Shown here: positions 1 to 5,032 of the stretch, one piece after another
How the letters are laid out: each line of letters begins with the position of its first letter
Position numbering within the stretch: position 1 is the first letter of the stretch
Source: an uncultured Treponema sp.
Lineage (GTDB): Bacteria > Spirochaetota > Spirochaetia > Treponematales > Treponemataceae
Reading direction: 5' to 3'
NCBI GenBank assembly: GCA_905236465.1
Contig: CAJOQA010000175.1
Location: forward strand, 1-5,489
DNA length: 5,489 nt
Translations under genes and position numbers: made by a program
Notes under the pieces: model-generated
What the model saw: the letters and a program-made list of their open reading frames with translations, nothing else
What the model was told of the DNA's origin: nothing
Databases searched by the model: none

Positions 1-52
1 ATTCTATATCGGTGAATGTCAACTGGTTCATGCTTCTATTATATCACAGAAT

Positions 53-1198
53 TTGCTTTTGTGGGGAATTAATCAGCGGTTCCCTAGCCTTTTTAATTTT
101 TTTGTTAGCATTTTGTATGCTATGCCATTTACCCATTATACTACAGATCGCCTAAGGCTCCGGTCTGGGGATGGGCTTGATTCAAAAATAATAACTGTTC
201 TTGAACCGAATTTAGGTGTGGAAATTTTGGAAAAGGGGAAAAAAGAAACTATTGACAATGTTTCTGCGAATTGGGTAAAGATTAAATGCGCTAATGGATA
301 TGAGGGCTGGTGTTTTTCTAAATATCTGTTACCAATAGAAAAAGATGCGGCTGATAAACTGGCTTCTGAAGTATCTAATATAAAAGCAGGCTCATATTCA
401 GAACGTCCCAACTCTAAACCATTAAAGAATATTCAGTCTGTTTCTGAATTTAATGGCAAAGAAGGATTCTATATTCAGCAGAATAGCAGAGCATTCCAAG
501 GACATGGGCGTTCACCTGAAATACTTCAGCTGATAGTTCAGAACGGCAAGGTCTTTGTTAAGGAAATTGATGTTAGGCAGGGGAAAACTGTAATATTAAA
601 GGAAAGTGAATTTTCCTATAAAAAGAATACATTCTGCCATAATAATTCATGTATAAAGATTGATGAAAATAAGCAGATTAGCATTTTCTATCTTGAAAAT
701 GCACCTGAACAAGTTTGGTCAGGAAGCTTTGAATATGAAAATCCCTATACAAGAGTGTCTGGTATAGATTCTGCTCAATTAATGAGTCAGACAAGTGATG
801 TTCTAAGAAATTATGAAGGTACTTACAAATATGACTCGTATAAAATCATTAAGCAAGAGAATAAAAAACTTCAGGTGAAAAATATTGAAAATGTAAAAAT
901 TGATATTACATATAATGAAGCAAAGAAATGCCTTTCTGCTAAGTATACGAATTTAAGGAATGTTGCTGCAGGTAATGGTGGCGATAGAAAGTCTTTTGAT
1001 TTTATAGAAACGTCAAGCACTGACCCCTTTTACTGGACATACGCAGAAGGGCCTGGATTTGAAGAAGAAAAACTTTGGTTCTATAAAGGAGGAATTGCAG
1101 TATCCTTTGAATGCAAGGAGTGCGATTTTGATGATGACTTCAATGTTACAGAAAAAAGAAGCCTTAAATATGTGGTTTTCCTAAAAAAGAGTAAGTAG
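53..1198 (+). CDS. Probable exported protein with N-terminal bacterial SH3 domain, function unknown
   Basis: Residues about 29-94 form a bacterial SH3 (SH3b) domain: YTTDRLRLRSGDG opens it, a buried NWVKIK strand follows, and YEGWCFSKYL closes it. Such domains usually bind peptidoglycan or mediate contacts at the envelope. The remaining 285 or so residues match no family I recognise. They are rich in short polar/aromatic alternating segments, for example GTYKYDSYKII (256-266) and FYWTYAEGPG (326-335), which suggests a beta-rich domain. Cysteines lie at 195/200 and 354/357. The start is unsure. TTG at 53 gives an N-terminus with R9, a hydrophobic stretch (11-22) and an LYA cleavage-like site at 21-23, so a signal peptide is plausible. 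No good ribosome binding site precedes it, and the frame has no stop back to position 2, so the gene could begin outside the window. ATG at 122 would remove the export signal. It stops with TAG and faces the dat-ddc operon tail to tail. The SH3 call is firm; the role is not. Confidence 0.75.
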   Translation: MLLWGINQRFPSLFNFFVSILYAMPFTHYTTDRLRLRSGDGLDSKIITVLEPNLGVEILEKGKKETIDNVSANWVKIKCANGYEGWCFSKYLLPIEKDAADKLASEVSNIKAGSYSERPNSKPLKNIQSVSEFNGKEGFYIQQNSRAFQGHGRSPEILQLIVQNGKVFVKEIDVRQGKTVILKESEFSYKKNTFCHNNSCIKIDENKQISIFYLENAPEQVWSGSFEYENPYTRVSGIDSAQLMSQTSDVLRNYEGTYKYDSYKIIKQENKKLQVKNIENVKIDITYNEAKKCLSAKYTNLRNVAAGNGGDRKSFDFIETSSTDPFYWTYAEGPGFEEEKLWFYKGGIAVSFECKECDFDDDFNVTEKRSLKYVVFLKKSK

Positions 1199-1199
1199 T

Positions 1200-1235
1200 A
1201 CCTTTAAAAACTTGCTATCGCAACTTTTTAAAGGT
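1200..1235. terminator. Bidirectional hairpin terminator between convergent genes
   Basis: The arms CCTTTAAAAA (1201-1210) and TTTTTAAAGG (1225-1234) are perfectly complementary. An outer A-T pair (1200/1235) extends them, and after one C/C mismatch an inner TTGC/GCAA stem closes on a TATC tetraloop (1216-1219). The hairpin begins two bases after the SH3 gene stop and contains the ddc stop codon (1228-1230). U-runs are built into the arms on both strands, so a short inner stem followed by U5 could act in either direction. Position, symmetry and the convergent layout support a shared terminator. The low G+C of the stem leaves its strength uncertain. Confidence 0.7.
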
Positions 1236-2682
1236 TGCCTACAAGTTCTATAATTGTATCAAAAATTTCATCTATACTTTTATGGGTTGCAAGCGGGTTT
1301 AGCAAGGTAAACTTAAGATGCGTGTGTGAATCGTAAACAGTTTGACCAATGACAATCCCTTTTTTTAGCAAAAGAAGGCGTCTGATTTTTTTGTGGGCAT
1401 CGTCACTTAGGGGATGCCCATTAGACTGCAATCTAAAGACCAAAGAGCTTATTTCTGGTTCTATTGCAGGTAAAAGTTCTGGTCTTTTGCAAAGGCATGA
1501 ATATGCGTAAGTGGCATTTTCTATGCAGGTATCAATTATAGAAGCATAGCCATCCCTTCCATAAGATTGGAATGTCATCCATACTTTTAGGGCATCAAAG
1601 CGACGGGTAGTTTGGATAGATTTCCCAACAAGATTTGTATAGCCATCTTCTTCATCTTCTTCTCTGTTAAGATAATCTGCATGAAGTTCAAGTGGCTCAA
1701 AGGATGATTTGTCTTTTACAAGGACTGCACTGCAACTTATAGGCAACAAAAACATTTTGTGAAAATCAACTGTCAGCGAGTTACAAAGGCTAAGGTTTCC
1801 CATGCGGTTACAGTATTTACTTGACATAACAAGGGCTCCGCCGTAAGCTGCGTCTGCGTGTAGCCAAATGCCGTATTCATCAGCTAATGACCGTAAGGCT
1901 ACAACATCATCAATTGAACCAAAGTCAGTAGTTCCAATTGTTGCGACTAAGCAGAAGGGGATAAGACCTTTGTCTTTGTCTTCTTTTAGTAGCTGTTGCA
2001 AAGCCTTTATGTTTATTTTTTGTTTTTCATCTACTGGAACTTTTACAACCGCATTATAACCTAAGCCCAACAAGTGACAGGATTTTTCCATAGAAAAATG
2101 CGAGACTTCTGATGTATACAAGCGGAACTTAGAATAACATTCTGGCAAGCCTTCTTTTTTTATGTCGTGATTAAGTTTGTTTTTGCAAAACCAATCGCGA
2201 GCAAGTAAGATGCCTGTAAGGTTGGATTGACTGCCCCCGCTTGTAAAACAGCCGTCAGAATCAGGAGAAAAACCGTAGAGTTTGCAGAGAAATTTTATAA
2301 CAGCACATTCCGTTTCTGTAGCGACAGGGGCTTGATCCCAGCTGTCCATGCTTTGGTTAAAGGCTGATAAAAGTAATTCTGAAGCTAAGGAATCTTGTAA
2401 GGGGGCACTGTGAAGATGAGCCATATAGTTTGCAGAAGAAACACGGAGCATATTTGGCAGGATTAGTTTTTTAACATTTTCCATCATGCCATCAAAGCCT
2501 ATGCCGTGCTCTGGAAGTATCTGGCAAGAAGCTATACGCCTTGCAAGTTCTTCAGGTTCAGGTCCTACATAGGCGTTTTTGTCTGAAAGAGCTTCTTGAA
2601 CTGCTTTTGCCGCAAGGTCAATCCTGTAGGCAAAAGCTTTTTTGTCATCTTCTTTGTTGGTAACTAGCAGGGAGTCGCTCAT
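1228..2682 (-). CDS. ddc: L-2,4-diaminobutyrate decarboxylase (PLP-dependent, group II)
   Basis: A 484-residue cytosolic enzyme predicted to convert L-2,4-diaminobutyrate to 1,3-diaminopropane and CO2. Group II decarboxylase landmarks appear in order: MAHLHSAPL (87-95), the phosphate-binding TSGGSQSNL (147-155), H195 in SHFSMEK (probable ring-stacking His), D277 in HADAAYGG (contacts the PLP nitrogen) and K309 in VDFHK (Schiff-base lysine). Features I associate with diaminobutyrate decarboxylases rather than amino-acid or aromatic decarboxylases are GTTDFGSID (250-258), HADYLN (334-339) and GKSIQTTRRFDALK (353-366). Length is normal for the family and nothing is missing. The ATG at 2682 overlaps the dat stop as ATGA, and a weak GGAC Shine-Dalgarno sequence (2693-2690) sits 7 nt upstream, so translational coupling to dat is likely. 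An alternative is a siderophore-cluster homologue such as RhbB, which performs the same reaction. Decarboxylation of lysine or ornithine is less likely given the neighbour. Confidence 0.93.
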   Translation of the reverse strand: MSDSLLVTNKEDDKKAFAYRIDLAAKAVQEALSDKNAYVGPEPEELARRIASCQILPEHGIGFDGMMENVKKLILPNMLRVSSANYMAHLHSAPLQDSLASELLLSAFNQSMDSWDQAPVATETECAVIKFLCKLYGFSPDSDGCFTSGGSQSNLTGILLARDWFCKNKLNHDIKKEGLPECYSKFRLYTSEVSHFSMEKSCHLLGLGYNAVVKVPVDEKQKINIKALQQLLKEDKDKGLIPFCLVATIGTTDFGSIDDVVALRSLADEYGIWLHADAAYGGALVMSSKYCNRMGNLSLCNSLTVDFHKMFLLPISCSAVLVKDKSSFEPLELHADYLNREEDEEDGYTNLVGKSIQTTRRFDALKVWMTFQSYGRDGYASIIDTCIENATYAYSCLCKRPELLPAIEPEISSLVFRLQSNGHPLSDDAHKKIRRLLLLKKGIVIGQTVYDSHTHLKFTLLNPLATHKSIDEIFDTIIELVGNL

Positions 2683-4040
2683 GCAATTTGTCCAATGGGA
2701 TTTTTGTAGACTTGGCTGTCGATTTTTTTGACCGCTGCAGAGAATATAGAAATCATCTGGTCGATTTCAGAATCCGTTACAGTCAAAGCACAAAGGCAAC
2801 GCATTACAGATCCATTTCTTCCGCCTTTTTCCATAATTAATTTATTCTTAAAACATTCTTTCTGAACTTCAGCACAAATTTCACCGGAAGCTGGTAGGGA
2901 ACCGAGTGAGTCCGGCCTTGCGTTTGGGTCAACCATTTCAATGCCCATCATGAGACCTTTTCCGCGAACATCACCTATTATGTGAACATTCTTTTTAAGC
3001 TCTTCAAGCTTACTTCTTAAATAATCTCCCTTTCTGCGGACTTCTGCAAGGAAATCTTCTGTACCGACTTTTTTTAGCAACACAGTCCCTGCCTTCATTG
3101 CAAGCTGATTGCCACGGAATGTACCTGCGTGGGCTCCTGGTTTCCATAAGTCTAATTTCTTGTCGTATACGACAACAGCTAAGGGTTGGGAGCCTCCGAC
3201 TGCTTTGCTACAAAGTATAACATCAGGAACAATATCCGCGTATTCAAAGGCAAAAAATCTTCCAGACCGCCCTATTCCACATTGAATTTCATCTGCTATA
3301 AGAGGAATATTCAATTCTTTGGTAACACGGCGGACAGTCTTCAAAAATTCAACTGGAGCTGGAATTACGCCACCTTCACCCTGAATTGCTTCAAGGATGA
3401 CTGCTGCAGGGAGCGGAACTCCGCTTTCTGGGTCTTTTAGCATACGTTCAAAGAAGGCTGATGCTGCACGTGCTCCTGCATCTCCGCCAAGTCCAAAGGG
3501 ACAACGATATGAGTAGGGGTAGGGGAAAAATTGAACTCCTCCCATTAAATTGCTTATGGGGGCCTTTGCACCTAAGTTTCCTGTTAAACTTAAAGCTCCG
3601 TGTCCCATGCCGTGATAGGCTCCGGTAAAGGAAATAATAGTATTTCTACCTGTAGCGGTTTTGCAGAGTTTTATTGCAGCGTCAACTGCATCGGTACCGC
3701 TTGGGCTACAAAACTGAATCTTAGAGTTTTTTCTTAGGGATTCTGGCAGAAGATTCCTTAGGGTTTCAACGAAGGTATCTTTTGTTGGAGTTGTTAAATC
3801 AAGGGTGTGAAGTGGTGAGTCAGAAGTGATGAGCTCAATCATAGCTTCATTTACTTCTTTATCATTATGCCCTAAGGCTAATGTTCCTGCTCCACATAAA
3901 AAGTCGAGGTAGCGGTTACCTTCTACATCCTCAACCCAAGAGCCTTTTGCTTTCTGTAATGCAAGGGGAAATTTCCGCGGATAAGAGCGGGCGTTTGATT
4001 CAGTTTCTTCTTGACGCTGAATATAAAAAGAGTTTTGCAT
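2679..4040 (-). CDS. dat: L-2,4-diaminobutyrate:2-oxoglutarate 4-aminotransferase (class III, PLP)
   Basis: A 453-residue class III aminotransferase expected to form L-2,4-diaminobutyrate from aspartate 4-semialdehyde with glutamate as amino donor. Visible landmarks are CGAGTLALGHN (49-59), SGTDAVDAAIK (114-124), AYHG (141-144, Y142 stacking on PLP), YSYRCPFG (176-183), EAIQGEGG (217-224), D250 in ADEIQCGIGRSG, K279 in CSKAVGGSQPLA (Schiff-base lysine) and GTFRGNQLAM (306-315). The N-terminal ESNARSYPR (14-22) is typical of Dat, and the 453-residue length is close to the usual 450-460, longer than EctB. The ATG at 4040 keeps the whole family N-terminus and has GGAC (4052-4049) 8 nt upstream. 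It is the first gene of the operon, and its TGA overlaps the ddc start by 4 bp. One oddity: near the C-terminus the sequence reads MRCLCALTVTD (413-423), where I expect R-x-L-P-P-L-type residues. Aminotransferases acting on ornithine, acetylornithine or 4-aminobutyrate are alternatives, but the paired decarboxylase argues against them. Confidence 0.93.
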   Translation of the reverse strand: MQNSFYIQRQEETESNARSYPRKFPLALQKAKGSWVEDVEGNRYLDFLCGAGTLALGHNDKEVNEAMIELITSDSPLHTLDLTTPTKDTFVETLRNLLPESLRKNSKIQFCSPSGTDAVDAAIKLCKTATGRNTIISFTGAYHGMGHGALSLTGNLGAKAPISNLMGGVQFFPYPYSYRCPFGLGGDAGARAASAFFERMLKDPESGVPLPAAVILEAIQGEGGVIPAPVEFLKTVRRVTKELNIPLIADEIQCGIGRSGRFFAFEYADIVPDVILCSKAVGGSQPLAVVVYDKKLDLWKPGAHAGTFRGNQLAMKAGTVLLKKVGTEDFLAEVRRKGDYLRSKLEELKKNVHIIGDVRGKGLMMGIEMVDPNARPDSLGSLPASGEICAEVQKECFKNKLIMEKGGRNGSVMRCLCALTVTDSEIDQMISIFSAAVKKIDSQVYKNPIGQIA

Positions 4041-4048
4041 TCATTTTC

Positions 4049-4052
4049 GTCC
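4049..4052 (-). promoter_or_regulatory. Weak Shine-Dalgarno of dat (GGAC)
   Basis: Read on the minus strand, GGAC lies 8 nt before the dat ATG. The same GGAC, at 7 nt, precedes ddc (2693-2690). Both are weaker than the GGAGG sites of the two plus-strand genes on the right side of the window, which suggests modest initiation and, for ddc, reliance on coupling to dat. Confidence 0.5.
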
Positions 4053-4070
4053 AGAGGGAAAAATCAGAAT

Positions 4071-4124
4071 GGTTTGCCATTCCAAAACCTGCCAACGGCA
4101 GCGCCACGAATGCTTTGAGCTGCC
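4071..4124 (-). promoter_or_regulatory. Possible structured leader of dat with competing hairpins
   Basis: In the presumed dat leader, CTGCC and GGCAG (4089-4093 and 4097-4101) form a 5-bp hairpin with a 3-nt loop. The GGCAGC arm (4097-4102) could pair instead with GCTGCC at 4119-4124 across 16 nt. A GGTTT/AAACC stem (4071-4075 with 4085-4089) comes next towards the start codon. The first two pairings exclude each other because they share an arm. The stretch is visibly richer in G+C than the flanks. It could be a regulatory leader or a fragment of an intergenic repeat. No known riboswitch class is recognised and no U-run terminator follows. Confidence 0.25.
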
Positions 4125-4165
4125 TGCGGATAAATGCAAGGCTCTCTTTTTTATCGGGTAGGCTT

Positions 4166-4194
4166 AGTATACAAGAAAAGATAAAAATATGCAA
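4166..4194 (-). promoter_or_regulatory. Candidate sigma-70 promoter for dat-ddc
   Basis: On the minus strand, TATACT (4171-4166) matches the -10 consensus at 5 of 6 positions. It is preceded at 17 bp by TTGCAT (4194-4189), which matches the -35 box at its first three bases. Transcription would start near 4159 and leave a leader of about 119 nt before dat. This is the best pair seen by eye in the intergenic region. The weak -35 keeps confidence low. Confidence 0.4.
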
Positions 4195-4197
4195 GAG

Positions 4198-4231
4198 CTC
4201 TTTTTTAGGGCTTTTTAGGCTGAAAAAAGAG
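4198..4231. repeat. Inverted repeat CTCTTTTTT / AAAAAAGAG with internal direct repeat
   Basis: Nine perfectly complementary bases (4198-4206 and 4223-4231) flank a 16-nt spacer. Within it, TTTTTAGG occurs twice in tandem with a 10-bp period (4202-4209 and 4212-4219). No gene ends here, so a terminator role is unlikely. The one-helical-turn spacing makes protein binding conceivable. The sequence is mostly A/T runs, so chance is possible. Confidence 0.4.
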
Positions 4232-4244
4232 AAAGAGAATAAAA

Positions 4245-4267
4245 TTTTTAGTATAAATTACTAAAAA
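4245..4267. promoter_or_regulatory. Perfect 9+9 bp palindrome, candidate operator
   Basis: TTTTTAGTA (4245-4253) and TACTAAAAA (4259-4267) are exact reverse complements separated by TAAAT. The geometry (23 bp, odd-length spacer) resembles a site for a dimeric helix-turn-helix regulator. It lies 68 bp before the FliG-like start and directly upstream of a TATATT (4274-4279) that could serve as -10, and also about 50 bp upstream of the candidate dat -35. It could therefore affect either direction. I cannot name the regulator. As an RNA hairpin it would be very weak, with one G-C pair. Confidence 0.45.
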
Positions 4268-4324
4268 CTGGACTATATTTTGTTTATAGATGTTTTGCTC
4301 TGCTCAACATTCTGGAAGTGTTTT

Positions 4325-4329
4325 GGAGG
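4325..4329 (+). promoter_or_regulatory. Shine-Dalgarno (GGAGG) that fixes the FliG-like start
   Basis: A full GGAGG sits 5 nt before the ATG at 4335. The in-frame ATG at 4290, 45 bases upstream, has no such site and would add a non-family stretch of 15 residues. The start at 4335 is therefore preferred. Confidence 0.85.
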
Positions 4330-4334
4330 TTTTT

Positions 4335-5024
4335 ATGGAAGAAAAGATAAAGAATAATTTTGAGGCAGCTAACAAGAAGTGTTTTGATATAATTTCAGAT
4401 TATGTTTTGAAAGGTTATATAAATAATCTTGCAAAACTTTTAGTTTACGTGGGAGAAAAAGGTGCGGAGGAAATTTTAGGAAAGGTTCCTGAAAATCTGA
4501 GGGGCAATCTAAAAGAGGCGTATAAGGAACTTGCAGATAAAAAGAACAGTGACCCTGAAATTCTTTGTGCTGCAGGGCAGGTGTTCAAGGAAGCTGGATT
4601 TTATGGAAAAGAAATGAGTGATTTCGTTAGTAAGGATCTTTCGTCCGGTGAACTTGAGTGTCTTTCTGAAAATTTTGACAGTCTTTTTGAAATTAATCCG
4701 CTTCTTATCATGAACTTAGAGCAGAATAATATCTCATTTTCTTCTATTGTTGATATTGATGACCGGTCCATTCAGAAAATTCTTAGGGAAGTTGATCAGA
4801 TTGTTCTTTCAAAAGCTTTGAAGAATGTGGATCCTGAAGTGCAGGATAAGATTTTTAGGAATATGTCTAAGAGGGCCGCCGCAATGATACAAGAAGACAT
4901 GGAGTACATGGGACCTGTCAGGATTAGTGATATTTATGCAGCACAAGATGAAATTCTTTCCATTATACGAAGGCTTAGCAAAGATGGTGAAATAGTTCTT
5001 TCAAAAAATGATGTGCTTTTTTAG
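4335..5024 (+). CDS. Short FliG-family flagellar motor switch protein (N- and C-like domains, middle apparently missing)
   Basis: The protein is 229 residues; FliG is usually about 330-345. Residues about 131-225 are a clear FliG C-terminal domain: IVDIDDRSIQKILREVD (138-154), EVQDKIFRNMSKRAAAMI (168-185), EDMEYMGPVRISDI (187-200) and IIRRLSKDGEIVLS (210-223). This domain meets the stator and FliM in the rotor. By eye, D142, D143 and R151 correspond to the E. coli charged residues D288, D289 and R297. Residues about 30-90 (LAKLLVYVGEKGAEEIL onward) resemble the FliG N-domain that contacts FliF. The middle domain with its EHPQ motif is not visible. FliF, FliH and FliI are not adjacent, so this is probably a second, divergent FliG paralogue such as spirochaetes carry, not the main fliF-fliG-fliH copy; no gene symbol is given for that reason. 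Strong GGAGG upstream; the next gene starts 8 nt after the stop. Whether it enters the rotor or has a side role is open. Confidence 0.85.
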   Translation: MEEKIKNNFEAANKKCFDIISDYVLKGYINNLAKLLVYVGEKGAEEILGKVPENLRGNLKEAYKELADKKNSDPEILCAAGQVFKEAGFYGKEMSDFVSKDLSSGELECLSENFDSLFEINPLLIMNLEQNNISFSSIVDIDDRSIQKILREVDQIVLSKALKNVDPEVQDKIFRNMSKRAAAMIQEDMEYMGPVRISDIYAAQDEILSIIRRLSKDGEIVLSKNDVLF

Positions 5025-5029
5025 GAGGG
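5023..5029 (+). promoter_or_regulatory. Shine-Dalgarno (AGGAGGG) overlapping the FliG-like stop codon
   Basis: The strong site shares its first bases with the TAG at 5022-5024 and lies 3 nt before the ATG at 5033. A ribosome finishing the FliG-like protein would sit on it, so the two genes are probably translated in a coupled way. Confidence 0.8.
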
Positions 5030-5032
5030 CTT

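Larger units (their letters stand above)
4041..4334. other. Divergent intergenic region between dat and the FliG-like gene
   Basis: About 294 bases carry no gene I would support. From the dat side it holds the dat ribosome site, a G+C-richer block with hairpins (about 4071-4135), the candidate dat promoter, two palindromes and the FliG-like ribosome site. TTTTTAG occurs at 4202, 4212 and 4245, and its reverse CTAAAAA at 4261. A possible -10 for the FliG-like gene is TATATT at 4274-4279, without a convincing -35. Confidence 0.7.

Noticed and set aside
1868..2059. Plus-strand 63-codon frame inside ddc
   Set aside because: Entirely antisense to conserved catalytic segments of ddc, with no start signals. 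A shadow frame.
1228..2682. Glutamate or aromatic amino-acid decarboxylase as the identity of ddc
   Set aside because: The HADYLN and GKSIQTTRRFDALK segments and the direct coupling to a diaminobutyrate aminotransferase fit diaminobutyrate decarboxylase better.
4000..4194. Minus-strand open frame of 64 codons upstream of and overlapping the dat start
   Set aside because: It has no ribosome site, overlaps dat out of frame, begins inside the candidate dat promoter and resembles no protein family. It is more likely untranslated leader than a leader peptide.
3881..4264. Plus-strand open frame of 127 codons antisense to the dat start
   Set aside because: It lies mostly antisense to conserved dat codons, has no ribosome site and encodes no recognisable domain.
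4262..4289. Sigma-28 flagellar promoter (TAAA, 16 nt, GTTTATAG)
   Set aside because: TAAA is present, but only about half of the GCCGATAA box matches, which is little better than chance in A/T-rich DNA.
4290..4334. Upstream ATG at 4290 as the start of the FliG-like protein
   Set aside because: No Shine-Dalgarno precedes it, and the extra 15 residues do not look like FliG. The ATG at 4335 has a perfect GGAGG at the right spacing.
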